NCBI GenBank assembly: GCA_905182985.1
Contig: CAJJDN010000020.1
Location: 620,441-684,440 of the forward strand
DNA: 64,000 bases
Reading direction: 5' to 3'
Origin: Paramecium sonneborni
Taxonomy: Eukaryota > Ciliophora > Oligohymenophorea > Peniculida > Parameciidae
Below, one piece after another: positions 23,127 to 36,774 of this stretch. The position numbers were made by a program, and so were the translations under genes. How positions within the stretch are numbered: the stretch's first letter is position 1; the number at the start of each line of letters is the position of its first letter. The notes beneath the pieces were generated by a model. The model did not search any database. It saw only the letters and a program-made list of their open reading frames with translations, and was not told where the DNA came from.

Positions 23127-24148
23127 ATGGAACAAAATAATAATATGAATTCAGAATAGTTTAATCCTCAAACTTATGAATTATAGAAATTGTATTAAAT
23201 AAGAGAGACTTTACATTAATAATAGAGATAATAATAATTGAATGCATTGTTGTAGTAATAAAGAATGTAAATGATGAATTCTTAAACATAATAATAATCT
23301 CCTTTAGCAGTAAAATAATTAGATTAGACCTATGATTCTAACAATTAGTCGAAGTTATCTTCTAGCAAAAATGCTTATTTGTTTTCTTAAAAATTAAAAA
23401 ATAAAGATTCAATATTGGAATTGACAAAGATGATTCGAATATGTCCTTTAAATGGTGAACAAACATAAGAGTTGACATCTTTAATTGCTGAAAAATTATT
23501 GTTAAAATAATAAAAGGTTGATTATGCTTAGTAACACAATCTTATTATTTTACATTTATAAATAACAAATAGATTATCTGTTGAAACATTACAATTTTAT
23601 GTTTTGTTGTTTGTAAGATTTCCAAATTTGCTTACAATAATTGGGATAATAGAAAATTGGTTGTCTACTTCAGAAAATGCAATTGCATATTTGGAAGAAG
23701 TTTGTTCATATTTTATTAAAGAGATATCTGGAACTTTGGTATAGTTTATTTGCAATAAGGATAACAAAAATAATTACAAGGTAAAAATATTGATTATAAT
23801 AAAAGGGCAGATTAGAAATGCTTAAACTGTTAATTAAGTATATAGGTAATGAAGAATTGTTATCTGCTTTTATTATGTTAGATGTAGCAGAAATGTTGGA
23901 GAATTGTATTGAACATAATTTTTATAAGGATACTTTCAATGTAATAGTTACCTTTTTTGAGAATAGTAATTTTAATCATTTTGTATTTAATTGAATTATG
24001 ATAGAAATCGATAGAGAAAGCAATAAAAAAATTATATGAAAAATTAAATCCAGAATATAAATAGTAATTGGATATGTTAATAAAGGAGTATAAAAGAAAT
24101 CAAGAAAAAAATAAAGAGAAAGCTCTTAAGAAAACAGATGAAGTTTGA
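23127..24148 (+). CDS. Unrecognised helical protein with Gln-rich N terminus, 324 aa
   Basis: ATG at 23127, TGA at 24146-24148, introns at 23781-23805 and 23983-24004. The first ~85 residues are dominated by Gln, mostly from TAA/TAG. From about residue 100 there is a well-folded, hydrophobic helical region (ETLQFYVLLFVRFPNLLTI, then ENWLSTSENAIAYLEEV and LEMLKLLIKYIGNEELLSAF) that looks like a small armadillo/HEAT-type solenoid. It ends in a charged Lys/Glu helix. No family was recognised with confidence. It lies in tandem, 85 bp before the Arp1 gene. Confidence 0.65.
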
Positions 24149-24233
24149 TATTAAAATAAAATGATTATATATATATATATATTTATAATGAAGAATGAAG
24201 AACAAAAGCTTAAAATTAAATTTAATTTATAAT

Positions 24234-25529
24234 ATGGATAATCACATCTTTGCTAATAACTCTATAGTTATTGATATGGTATGATATATATAAAAATATA
24301 AAAATATAGGGTTCAAGTTAGATAAAGGCAGGAATAGGTGGGGAAGAAAAACCAAAATTGATTTTCAATTCATAGTAAATAAATTGAAAAATAATTAAGT
24401 ATTGGACGCCCCAAATATAAAGCCTTACCTGTAGCAAATAGTTAAGAATTTTATGTAGGAAATTAAATTACAGATAGTACAAGAGGTGTGATAAAGATAA
24501 AATATCCATATCAAAAAGGTATAATTAAAGATATGAATGAAATGGATTAATTGTGGAAGTATGCTTTTTAAGAATTACGTGGAAATCCAAAAGAAGTAAT
24601 CAAGATATGGAATTTAATTAGTGTCCAATATTATTGACAGAGCCACCATATGCATCATAATAATAAAAAGTTGAGATTACAAAACAATTTTTTGAAAGCT
24701 ACAATTGTCCTGCTTTGTTTTTTGCAGTTTCTGGAGTTACTAGTTTATTTGCAAGTGGTAAATCAACAGGTGTGATTTTGGATATTGGAGACACAATTTC
24801 TTAAAGTATTCCAATTTATGATGGATTCTACATTTAACACAGTGCATAAAGAGTAGATTTAGCAGGAAGGGATGTTACAGAAAATTTAAATAATTTATTG
24901 AGAAGAGCAGGATATACATTTACAACTACTGTAATATAAATATACTTAATATAATTTAAAGGCTGAATATGAAATAGTTAAAAAGATAAAAGAGAAGCGT
25001 TGTTTTTTAAGTCCAGCTATGATAGGAGAAGATAAATTTTAAGAAGAAAGAAAGATTAAAGATTAATACATGTTGCCTGATAATAGTACAATAGAGTTGA
25101 GTTTTGAGAAATAAAGAGCACCTGAAATATTAATGTGTCCAGAAAAATATGGTTTAGAACTGAATTGTAATTTGTCAAGAAATTAATTTTAGCTATTCCT
25201 GAGATTTTAGCTAATTCAATCTAGAAAGTAGATTTAGATTTAAGAAAACCTCTATATAGTGAGATTGTTTTGACTGGAGGTACCTCTTTGATGTAAGGAT
25301 TTCCTGAAAGATTAATTGGAGAAGTTAAGAAATTAGTACCAAAGGAGGCCAAGGTAATTAATATTAAGAGTATATAAAGGTAAAAATTTGGGCACCACCT
25401 GAAAGAATAACATTGAGTTGGTAAGGAGGATCAATTTTAACTAATTTGGCATCCTTTAAAAGTATGTGGATATTAAAGAAAGAGTTTGAAGATGAAGGTG
25501 AACGCATTTTAATAAAAAAATAATTATGA
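24234..25529 (+). CDS. ARP1: Actin-related protein 1 (centractin) of dynactin, 376 aa
   Basis: ATG at 24234, TGA at 25527-25529. Six introns lie at 24279-24309, 24375-24399, 24596-24621, 24931-24961, 25167-25192 and 25354-25379. After splicing the length is 376 residues, the usual length of Arp1. Actin-fold signatures are in order: nucleotide loop VIDMGSSQIKAG, YIGRPK, LLTEPP, ILDIGD, RVDLAGRDVT, IVLTGGTSLMQGF and the C-terminal WQGGSILTNLASFKSMW. IANN-type N terminus, KKEFEDEG and the overall pattern favour Arp1 over conventional actin. Arp1 forms the short filament at the core of dynactin, the cofactor that links dynein to cargo. It is convergent with RPS23, with 39 bp between the stops. 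Confidence 0.92.
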
Positions 25530-25568
25530 GGTTTAAATAAATATATTTAATGGATTGTTATTGTACTG

Positions 25569-26019
25569 TCATTTTTCAACCTTGCCTAACCATAAAGCAA
25601 GTAATGATTTGCCTTTAACAGCGATAATCTTAAATCTAACCCCTGGAATATCACCAACAGCATGTCCCTTTCTTCCGAATCCTGCAACAGTGACTTCATC
25701 ATTCTCATTTAAAAAGTTCAAGCAACCATCCTTAGGAACAAAGGCTGATATTTTTTTACCATTTTTCTTAAGCAATACTCTTACACACTTTCTGACAGCA
25801 GAGTTTGGTTATTTTGATTCACTAAAATATAATGATTTAAAATTACACTCCAATTTTTTCAACAACCAATCCTTTTGCATGTGATGCACCCATAAATGGA
25901 TTTTTATATCTTGATCCAATCATAGCCTTATTATATTCTTTATCAGCCCATCTATTAACTCTTCTATGATCCTTGAGCTTTCTTCCCGCTCTCATACCTC
26001 TTGGTTTTCCAACACCCAT
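25569..26019 (-). CDS. RPS23: Ribosomal protein uS12 (RPS23), 141 aa
   Basis: ATG at 26017-26019, one 25-nt intron at 25822-25846, TGA at 25569-25571. Sequence is near-textbook for eukaryotic uS12: [15 protein letters not shown] at the start, [13 protein letters not shown] with the conserved PNSA loop at the decoding site, then [16 protein letters not shown]. The PNSA loop contacts the mRNA-tRNA helix in the small subunit. A/C-rich codons and few Q(TAA) codons fit a highly expressed gene. Length matches the family. Confidence 0.97.
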
Positions 26020-26713
26020 GATTATAAATAAAAAGATTTTATTTATTTTTTCAAAATATTCTTTATAAACATCTATTCAACTCGTTTATTACAATAATAT
26101 TAATTTATTCACTCCATTTATATTAAGATCAATTAATTATCAAAATTTTATATGTATAACTAACATTTTTTTTTAATTTCAGTGTTTAAACTTTATTTAT
26201 ATTTAAAGTAAAAATATAATTATTCCAAAACCAATGATGAAGTAATATAATATTACAAAATGAATTATAGAATATATAATTGTTGAACATTTACTGTTAA
26301 ATTTAGATTTGATGTCTAAATTTATCAACTGCTTTTATTAATATTAATTAATCATAATCTTAGAGAATATTTACAAAATAAATTAAAAATAATACATTCA
26401 ATAATATTTTTAGGCAAGAGAATCTCTCTTCTAAATATGATATTTGAAATATATTTTAATTTTTTAGGACTTAATATAAAGGTTAGATAATAGGGAATAG
26501 AAAGATATGTGATATATATAAATGAAGTAGTGAGAGTATATGTAGATATGGATTTGGTAGACAAAATAAAAGAGGGTAGAAATTGAATATAGTTGATATA
26601 TTGACTTTGCTGAATAAAAATTCTAAAGGATAGATATTTTGATTGTATATTAATTTGATATATAAACATGAACATGAAACAATATATACACAGCAAAAAG
26701 ATGAGATGGATTT
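26020..26713. other. Intergenic, RPS23 to cysteine-rich membrane protein; possible relic
   Basis: About 690 bp. A plus-strand stretch at about 26470-26595 reads like protein (YINEVVRVYVDMDLVDKIKE) but is flanked by TGA codons with no start or splice that rescues it. Otherwise A/T-rich spacer. Confidence 0.4.
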
Positions 26714-29700
26714 TCAGCTACTGCTTGAGCTGACAGTAAATGTTACAACTCTTCCTTATTTAAAGTGACAGGTAGATTTATTATTCTAAATGGTATTGAT
26801 GTTATTCAAAGAGGTTAAATTCTCAATACCAAATCTTCTTCTTCCTTTAAGAAATACATTTTATTCTTCTTCTGGTTCTTATTTATTGATTAGAAATTGA
26901 ATTCTATCGATTAACTTTTTTATTATAGAATATTCATGAATTAAGAAATTGATATGCTATTTAATATCTATAAACATTTAAAACAATATTAGGAATGATG
27001 TAGAACATATAATACACCATCCTAAATTTAGTTTTCCATTATCTTCAAATTGATTTGTTTGTTCATTCATAGCAAGACCCATTATAAACATTTCTGCTAA
27101 CCAAATAATCAACTCTGAACCTACTTGTTTTATTAATTCATCTTTATCTTACAGTGGTTTTACTTTTATCAAATAGGCAGCCATCATCATATTTAAAAGT
27201 GACACAAACCCTATCTAAATACAAGGAATTGAATAAAACATAACTAAAAACATCATAAATAACATTTTTTTAATTAACAAGATTATGTTGAAATAATAAG
27301 TAAATGCATTCTTTTACAACTTAACACCTTCATAGATTGCTCCAAAATTATTCTATATCACTTTCTATTTGAATACATAAGCAGGTTTAGACATAAATAT
27401 TATGGCTGAATAAACGAATATCACTTCAATTAATAGAGCAATTATGCAAAACAAAAAACTACTAAATAAAATTGGGTCTTTTAAATAAACATCCTTTAGC
27501 TATAGAAATAGGGCAAGGTTATAATCAAAAGCTACTGCCATAAATGTTCGAATTACACCTGACATAAATTCTTAATTAATTTTTAATAGCGATTATTGTA
27601 AATTCCTTGTGACTCTATAAATAAAGAATGTACATAAACTTTATTCTTATGAATCTATTGGAGCATAAATAAAAGAATGAGAAATTTTAGTCAAAGTTGA
27701 AAACAACATTCTACATCCAATAAAAGTGATTAGTGTTGTTATAAAGACAGTCACAACAGTTATAATATTTACAAAAAATACTGTGGAGTATCCTTCATTT
27801 CCAAATTTTGGATCTGCATCTGGTGTATTAACATATTAACTTATGAATTATTCCAAATCGATATATTGTTTAATAAAATCGAATTAGGCAAATCCAAATA
27901 GAGTAAAGTAATTATTAACATTGTATGGATATTCAACATTTAAATATTATAAATAAGATACTAATTGTAGAACGTCTAGTAAATTCCAGAATATGTTTAG
28001 GCCTCCAAACAAAAATGCTAAAATTGCAAATCCAAATAAAAGGTACAAAATGTATTTACTCAATTTCATTAAACCATTAGTTGCACTCTCTGCTAAATCA
28101 GATTGAGCCTTATATTCTAATAATGAAGTCATATAATTCTTCTCCTTAAATGTATTACCTTATTCATTATAAATGGCTTCTTGATTTATTATTTAACAAA
28201 TTAATTATGGATTAGAAACTACTGATTGTAATTGAATATTCAATTCTAAAAATAGATAATTATATTCTTCAGAATATGATGTTAAATCAATAAAAGAGAT
28301 TTCGTAAGAATTTAAATTATTGATTTTAAATTTCATAATTGAATTGATATTACCTGAAATTGAAACTTTTTGATCAGTTTTTATTCTTACAATCCTTTAT
28401 TAGTAGTACTTATTATCTTAGGGATTTAATTCAAATAAAATAGATGGATAAATAATCTTTTCACATAAAGTTTAACATTAGTAACCTTCTTCAATTTAAC
28501 ATATTTTATCACAACCGTCATTTGATTTTTAATTGCCATCATCACATTGTTCATTCAATACTAATATTCCATCTCCACAAATATTTATACATTAATCTCC
28601 TTATATTTGAAATCCTTGATCTTCATTACACATTACACAACCAGATCCATCAGATTTGTATATCATACAATCAGTGCAATTATCAGGTTTATTTATGCAT
28701 GTCTTACAACTTGAATTACAAGGTTCACAAATAGATTCTTAACTTAAATAAAATCCATCAATACAGCTAGTACATCTACCAGCATCGCAAGCTATACATG
28801 TATAATCTAAACAAAAGGAATTACCATTTAAGCATTTATAACAATTATCTCTATAATTATTGTTTCCATCATCACAATCTTCATTCCATTATATAATACC
28901 ATCTCCACAATTTGAATAACAACTATGGGTTTTTGGAGGATTAATATAATCATTACAATTTAAACATAATTAACCATTTGATTCATAATATCCTCTTCTA
29001 CATTTACATTAAAATTCAATTGAATTAACATTAAAAAGTGGTTCTCTAGTCGTGGGACATCTAGTACAGGATGAACTAGTATTCTTGGAACATTCTAGAC
29101 ATGAAAAGTGACATTCTACAAATTTATAGATAAATGAATACATTCACAAACATCCGATGAATTTTCAAAATATCCTGGTAAACATTTACAAGATTTATTG
29201 TTAATACTTATAATTCTAAATTAACTATCATAACATGATGAACAGGTTATAGCATCTAAACAAGTTTTACATGTTGATGGACACTCTAATTTATTAAAAA
29301 ATAATTAATACTTTGACAGATCAATTAGCCATTATCATAGTATCCATCCATACAAATACAAGTATCATTTTTTGGTAGTCGATAATGAGAGGGATAACAT
29401 GAAGTGCATTAATCTTTAGTAAAATTGCATTGTTGACACATATCTGAACATTTAGAACAAACTAAGTCATTATCTCCTTAGAAATACCCAATCTGGCATT
29501 CACATATATTAGATGAACTTAAGATTCTATTTTATCCAGAAACACAAGCTTTGCAATTTCGAGCTCTGCTTTGACATTATCTACAAGTTGGATAACAGAG
29601 ATAACAACTAAAATCTTCCATATAGTATCCATCTAGACAATTACATTAATTAACATTCAACCATAAATTTTTGGATTCATCACAAGATAAACAATTATTA

Positions 29701-31950
29701 GGATGTTTTGAAATTAGAACTCCAACATTTTCTTTGTCATTCAAACATGTCTGGCAATTATGGAAGCATTTACTTTATGAACAATATGCAACTACATCCT
29801 TAAGAGCTGAACAATAACATATTTTATTTCTCAATTCATAACCATCTTAACAAGTCAAACAATTTGAATGTCCATCACAAGTAGCACATCCAATATTACA
29901 AATAGTGCATTCCCCATCTTCATTTAGATAATATCCAGACTTACATCCATTTATATCATAATTTATAGTATCGATTGGAATTAGACAATTTCCATTATCA
30001 TCACATTATTAGCAATAATCCTAACAAGTCCATATAATAATTCTATAATCATATATTCCACAATATGCTTCACTGTCAATATTTCTCATACAATGTAATT
30101 GCACTATTAACTCATCAGTAGATTAAAAAGATTTTATATAAATAACATTCTATATTACTTCAAAAATATCAGATTAACCTACTTAATTACCTACTGATAT
30201 TCCACTACCAAACATAGAGTATATTGGATTTTCAGAATTAACACTTGTTCTAAATTGAATTTAATTATTTTTAGAATCAATAAATACTAACATGAATTCT
30301 AATTTTATTTTATAAAATGGTTTTTTATTTCTAAATCTATGTATTACTTACTCATTACTCCAAAAATTAAGACCTCCTAAAATTATCTTATTCATAAAGA
30401 ATGAATATAATTTTAAACTTTATTTATCTGAATAGGATTCTTAATGGTAATGATTTAAATCATGAAATAAATTAACTAAATATTCTTAATTTGCATCCAC
30501 CATCTAAAAATCTACACAAACATTGCTAATCGCTGTTGTATAATCTGGACATTAATCAATGCATTTCCCCTTAAAAAGATTCTTACTACTTCCACAAGAT
30601 AAACAGATATTTAGTGAATTCAATTTACAAGTCAAACAATTGTTTAAACAATTCCATTAATTATTTGATATTGAATATTGATTTACAATCAGATCTCTGA
30701 TTCCCCATTTTCGTTAAGGTTTATTTAATATAAATTTAGAGCTGAATTCTATTTCATTTACAGTTTCTACTAATTCAAATTTCATATAAATTGAATATTA
30801 TTTACATAATGGGTATTCAGGGGAATTACAAACTTCTTTAAATAAAACTCTACTTCCTTAAGGAAAATATGAAAATAAAAAAACAGATTGAAGATCAACT
30901 AACTTGCCTACTACAAATTAATTAAATTTAATAGATATTTCTTCTGGCATTAAACTAGAAATACTACCAGTTACAAATAAAGTAAATTTCATTTCATATT
31001 ATCCATTTGCAGGTAATAATATATCATTATAAACTATTTTATCAGTATTGCCAAACATACCAGCAACACTTTTGCTTCCAATTGTTTAGGTCATCAATTA
31101 AAAAGTACTATAATATTTATCAGGAATGTATTAGAATTTGTAATTATTAAAATTAATCTGTTCTAAATCATTATAGATATTATTTATAACTGCTAATTGA
31201 CAAATATTATTCTCATCTGGGATATAATTTGTTGGACATTCATTAACACATTATAAATCAGGATTAAAAAATGAATAATGAAGTACATTACATCTGCATT
31301 ATGATTTAATTAATTCATATCCTAATTTACATGTTAAACATTAGTATTCATTGCAATCTTCACAAAGGTCATCACAATAAAATACTTATAATATAAAGTT
31401 TGTTATTCCATAATCACTGGTCGAACCGCTAGAAACTTGTTCATGGACAATTTCAATATTTAATTGAGGATCATTAAATGATATTGTTTAATCTATTCTT
31501 GATATTTTTTCAGAGTTTGATTTTCCAAAAGGTCTTGATTTGCAAAATCTGATCGAATAATCTTCCAAATAACTTGTATTAGGAATTTCGTTATGTATCA
31601 ATAAACTATTTGCATAAACAGTTATTGCTTCTACAGGATTCCATAAACCCAAATAGTAAATATCAAAACTCATTCGTATTTTACTAAATCCTCTGGATGT
31701 AGACATATAGATAGTACGAGTTAAGGAAATGTCACCCTAAAGAAGTTTTGCATTGAGTGATGGTTATAAATCACAAACTTGTAATAAATTCGATTAAGGC
31801 ATGTTATTTGAGTTCGTCCACAAGTGAAATGTTGAACTATCTATTAATTCCGATTAGTAAAGTTCCCAACCTAAAGATTACATGATAACTAATACCACAA
31901 TGAATTTTTATTATAAAGACTGATAAAACTAAGAATTCCATGTATTTCAT
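26714..31950 (-). CDS. Large cysteine-rich receptor-like protein with C-terminal multi-pass membrane domain, 1718 aa
   Basis: ATG at 31948-31950, TGA at 26714-26716, introns at 31871-31898, 29286-29311 and 29116-29141. A signal peptide (FLVLSVFIIKIHC) leads to about 1,200 extracellular residues with many furin/TNFR-type C-x-x-C modules. Two DUF4215-type units follow near 28870-28920 and 28500-28580 (CGDGI...CDDGN). After a ~110-residue spacer come about six or seven hydrophobic spans between 28100 and 26890, including LYLLFGFAILAFLFGGL and LFCIIALLIEVIFVYSAIIF. The short cytosolic tail ends in six serines. The architecture (Cys-rich ectodomain plus polytopic domain) is a ciliate-specific surface type related in its repeats to the protein at 1-6062, which shows no membrane domain inside the window. 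Sensory or adhesive role is inferred only. Confidence 0.85.
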
Positions 31951-32154
31951 TATGTTATTTATATAACTAAATCCATATTACATAAATGTACAGAGATAAA
32001 CTCAAATTATTTTGATAAATTCTGTTGTGAATATTATAATCAATGTCATCATCATAAACCAACAATCATTTTTGTCTACTGACTTGTCATCATTTGACAA
32101 ATTAATTTTAAAAAATTTTTCAATAAAAATACTTTCCTGAAATAAATAATTATA
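31951..32154. promoter_or_regulatory. 204-bp divergent intergenic between membrane protein and EF-hand gene
   Basis: Start codons of two divergent genes face away from this interval, so it must hold both promoters. It contains TGTCATCATC / TTGTCATCATT-like repeats around 32043-32094. No known element was recognised. Confidence 0.4.
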
Positions 32155-33081
32155 ATGATATTACCACCTTCAGATCAAATACTTCATTCAGTGTAATCAA
32201 AATAATGGTTTAACTCTCGATGTTAATCTAAAGTTAAATTGTAATATTTGAAATCATCACGTGAAATTATGAACGATAATGTTGTCACAAACACATTTCG
32301 TCTAATTGATAAAGATTAATCATGTAATTCTATTCAATCTTATTTGAAGAGACACTTGAAATCGAAGAATTGTACTCTATGTTTCTTAAGAATGGTTATC
32401 CAATAAATATTAATTTGCTTAGAGGCTTTTTTGAGAAAGCAGATAAAGACAATAACAGTACTTAAATTTCTATATGTTTTAGAATCAATTGAGTTAGAAG
32501 AATTTAAGCATGTTATGTATGATGAATAAGCTATTCAATGTAATTTGCCTTACTTAATTAGCTTTTAGAGAAATGATGAGAAAAATGAGAGAATAAGCCA
32601 AAGAATCAAACTATTACTCTACTGACTTTGTTAGATTATTGAGATATCTCTCTTATTGTTAAGATAGAAATGCTCTTTAATTCTAAATTAATGTATGCCA
32701 TCTTCCATTACCTAGAATCACAGACTATCAGTTGAAAAGAGATCAAAATTAGTATCTCAATTGATTGAGCTCAATCATCAATATAATTAAGATTAATAAA
32801 TTACAGATGAATAGTTACAACCAAGACCCTATAAAAAATATACTAATGAAAAGAAAACTTTGCCACCTCTAAATAAACATTATGTTGGTAATTCAAATCC
32901 ATCTTCCATCATTCAATCCTAATTTAAATTGAACTTAAGTGATCTTCATAAGAATTCGATCTTATCCTTACCCTCTTACAAATCCCCTCAAAACACTGAC
33001 AGAAGTATCAAGTAACATACACAGAAATATCAAAGTTATCTTAGAATCAACAATAAAATATTTGGCATTAATAAAAAATGA
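32155..33081 (+). CDS. Two-EF-hand calcium-binding protein (calcyphosine-like), 276 aa
   Basis: ATG at 32155, TGA at 33079-33081, introns at 32324-32349, 32458-32482, 32540-32561 and 32693-32715. Two canonical 12-residue calcium loops become visible only after splicing: DKDQSQTLEIEE and DKDNNKSIELEE. Both have acidic residues at loop positions 1, 3 and 12, separated by about 36 residues, as in a paired EF-hand lobe. An intron interrupts each loop. The C-terminal ~120 residues are Gln/Asn/Lys-rich with repeated Ser-Pro sites and look disordered. The layout resembles calcyphosine-type cytosolic calcium sensors. The target is unknown. Confidence 0.85.
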
Positions 33082-33303
33082 ATACCTTATTTATTTATCA
33101 TTATTTGTCTACCTCACTTCTAGTAACTTTATAAATAAAATATTTAAAATAAACTATTTAAATTTAAAAAAATTAGATTTATGAATAAAAATCAAATTCT
33201 CCAGCTTAGTTGCTTCAACATTTTAAACACTCATAGTATGATTTAGAAAAATTAATATTATTATCTAAATTGTAAACCTTCAAAAATTATAATTTTAGAT
33301 AAT

Positions 33304-34182
33304 NNNNNNNNNNNNNNNNNNNNNNNNNNNNNNNNNNNNNNNNNNNNNNNNNNNNNNNNNNNNNNNNNNNNNNNNNNNNNNNNNNNNNNNNNNNNNNNNN
33401 NNNNNNNNNNNNNNNNNNNNNNNNNNNNNNNNNNNNNNNNNNNNNNNNNNNNNNNNNNNNNNNNNNNNNNNNNNNNNNNNNNNNNNNNNNNNNNNNNNNN
33501 NNNNNNNNNNNNNNNNNNNNNNNNNNNNNNNNNNNNNNNNNNNNNNNNNNNNNNNNNNNNNNNNNNNNNNNNNNNNNNNNNNNNNNNNNNNNNNNNNNNN
33601 NNNNNNNNNNNNNNNNNNNNNNNNNNNNNNNNNNNNNNNNNNNNNNNNNNNNNNNNNNNNNNNNNNNNNNNNNNNNNNNNNNNNNNNNNNNNNNNNNNNN
33701 NNNNNNNNNNNNNNNNNNNNNNNNNNNNNNNNNNNNNNNNNNNNNNNNNNNNNNNNNNNNNNNNNNNNNNNNNNNNNNNNNNNNNNNNNNNNNNNNNNNN
33801 NNNNNNNNNNNNNNNNNNNNNNNNNNNNNNNNNNNNNNNNNNNNNNNNNNNNNNNNNNNNNNNNNNNNNNNNNNNNNNNNNNNNNNNNNNNNNNNNNNNN
33901 NNNNNNNNNNNNNNNNNNNNNNNNNNNNNNNNNNNNNNNNNNNNNNNNNNNNNNNNNNNNNNNNNNNNNNNNNNNNNNNNNNNNNNNNNNNNNNNNNNNN
34001 NNNNNNNNNNNNNNNNNNNNNNNNNNNNNNNNNNNNNNNNNNNNNNNNNNNNNNNNNNNNNNNNNNNNNNNNNNNNNNNNNNNNNNNNNNNNNNNNNNNN
34101 NNNNNNNNNNNNNNNNNNNNNNNNNNNNNNNNNNNNNNNNNNNNNNNNNNNNNNNNNNNNNNNNNNNNNNNNNNNNNNNNNN
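33304..34182. other. Assembly gap, 879 N
   Basis: Continuous N run. The sequence on both sides is A/T-rich spacer, so nothing can be said about what is missing. An open frame across it is meaningless. Confidence 0.99.
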
Positions 34183-34929
34183 TATAAAATTGTTATTTTA
34201 TTAATAAAGATGATCAATATTGAAACTATTCATATTAAATAAAGATATTAACAGTTTTTAAGGAGCTTACATATTGAAAAAAATATTAATGGCCTGATAG
34301 GATATTACAATGATTTTTTAAACTTCATTTAGAAATCATTTTTCTTTGATAAAATGTAAGTTTTAACAAAATTTTTGATAAAATATATTATCAATTTATG
34401 TAATTTTTAATTTATAAAATTCTATCTATAATTCATTTGATCGAATAATTTTGTTATTGTTTGGTTCAAAGAGTGTAAAAATAAAACAAATTATCTTAAG
34501 AATTTAATACTAACGGATAGTTAACAATCTCAATTAAAAATTTTTTATTTTTTTTTTTGATAGCTTCGTAATTCAGATAATTACATTTAAATTTATATAA
34601 TTAACATAGTGAAAAAATTTTAGTCTTATGATATTTCGTCTAGTTTCGTATTAATTATCAAAATTTTAATATAGACATTTGAAAATCTTTAAATGAAGTC
34701 CATAGATGAAATGTAACTAGTTATTGAAATTATCCAGAAAATAATCATTAAAATAATAAAAATTTATCATTTTATGTAATCTGAATCGCTTACCAAGGTT
34801 AGCTTTTATTTAAAAATATAAATAAATTTTCATAAATTAACTTTGAAATTTATAAACACTAAAATAATTAATTTATCTAAAATTGAAAACTTGATCTTAA
34901 TGGATCCAAAATTCAAATTCGATAATACT
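34183..34929. other. A/T-rich spacer after the gap
   Basis: About 750 bp with long A and T runs and no frame that looks coding on either strand. It may be 3' flank of the decayed coiled-coil tail on the minus strand. Confidence 0.5.
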
Positions 34930-35327
34930 TATAGAGTACTCAATCTCTAATGATGAATTTGTGTTTTTAGTTAATCAATAATTGCTGAATAATTCTCATC
35001 TTTTTCATTAAGTTTCTATCTTCTTAAATTTTCACAATCTCTTAACTTTTAACTTAAAATGAAAATTTCATCGAGAGCTTAAAAGTTTTTAGTACTTTAA
35101 TACTTAATCTTTGAAATTTATTTAATTATGATCCATCAACTTAAGCTACCTAAGGTTTTGATAAGCTAAATATTGTTCTAATTAATAAATATGCAATTTT
35201 TATTAATCTATTATTTTTAATTAACTCTTAAGATTATGCTAATAGAATGAGATTCATGCTTAAAGACACTATTTTCTTATTCACAATTTCTTAACTCCGA
35301 CCCAAGTCTGATGTTTTATTACAGATA

Positions 35328-36773
35328 TTCAACTTCTTTATTAACCAATGATTTTTCAACATAATTATGGATAATTTTTTTTTTTACTTGGTTTGGGGAA
35401 TAAGAAAATTGTTATTATACAGTTTTTGTTGAAGATTTACTTCAAAAATTCATTTATAAATAATAAAATTATCAGAGCTTTTTTTCATTATTTTAATTTT
35501 TACTAAAAATAAGATTTTAATATAATAAAAAAGACCAAATTCAATTAATTTAGGCTTTTTTTAAAGTTTAATTTTCGACTTTATTCATGTATGAAACATT
35601 CCTTATTTCATATAGTCTTAAATATAATTAAAAGAATATACTCCAAGGTTAATTAATGATTCATACTCTTTAAATTTTTAATAGTTGTTTCTAATTCTAA
35701 AATTCTGATTATATTAAACTTTCAGCTTTTCTTCTATTTTATCGAAAACTTATAATTATTTAACGATTTTTCTCTACTTTATCGTTCTTTATTAATAGTA
35801 TCTTTTATTTATAATTATAAATTCTTTATTTTATAAATATAATCATCTTAGATTTATTCTAATTTAGATTCATAGTGTCTTTCTAATTAGTTTTGATATT
35901 AATCTTGTATGTTCCAAATTTTATTTTTAATCAGCATTATTATTATTTAAGGTTTTAACATAAGAATCATGTGATTGTTTTGCTAAACTAAATTTAGCTT
36001 CTTATTCAGTTAATTTTTATTTCCAGCAATGTATTTTTTCTGATAGTTCATTAATTTTTCTTCATATCTCAATATCCTATTTCAATCCATTTTCCATTCT
36101 AGTAATTTCTATTTTTAAACTTTTTATTTCTTTTTGTTAATATATCATTTAATGTGCTTATTTAATTTGCTTCTTTATTTAATCTATTAATTTTATCCTT
36201 TCTTTTTTCAATTATTATTTTATATCTATATTTACTTTCTGATTTTTATCGAAATTTTCTTTGAGATCTATTATTTCCTCTCTATTTTTAGCTATTTAAT
36301 TTCAGAAAGTTTAATTAATTTATTATTCTGAACTGCATTTTCTCACTCTTCTTTCAATTATTCTGTCAAAAATTTATAATTTTCTTCTTTTTTTCATTAA
36401 GATTGAAATTTTATTTTCATTATAATCCATCATTTTAATTGTTTATCTAAATTACTCTTATTCTAATCTAGCTCTTTTTAATGCCCTGTTTTCATCTCTT
36501 AGTTAATCAATTTCCGTTTCATTATGAACTTATTTATCAAATAACTCTCTTTCTTTTTATGCATTTCATCAAGTTTTCTGATAAATCTGTTTGACTTAAT
36601 TAAATTTATTTGAAAGATTAACAATTTCTTATTTGAGATTCTAATTTTAATATTTTAACACTTTATTTTCATTTTCACTTTTACGAAATCCATGAATGTA
36701 TTCTTTTTTTTCTTTTTTTGTAAAGGCTACTAATAAAGTTTAATTTTAGAATTTATTTTCTAAAATATCTTAA
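35328..36773. repeat. Left copy of 1446-bp direct duplication (assembly overlap)
   Basis: Matches 36775-38220 at an offset of 1447, with one N at 36774 between them. Flanks differ outside. Same pattern as the joins at 4638 and 8653. Confidence 0.9.
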
Positions 36774-36774
36774 N

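Noticed and set aside
24270..25390. Arp1 locus as a pseudogene because of many TGA codons
   Set aside because: Every TGA falls inside one of six short GT...AG introns, and splicing gives a 376-residue Arp1 without gaps.
33261..34217. A 318-codon minus-strand open frame
   Set aside because: It is almost entirely the 879-N gap; only a few codons at each end are real sequence.
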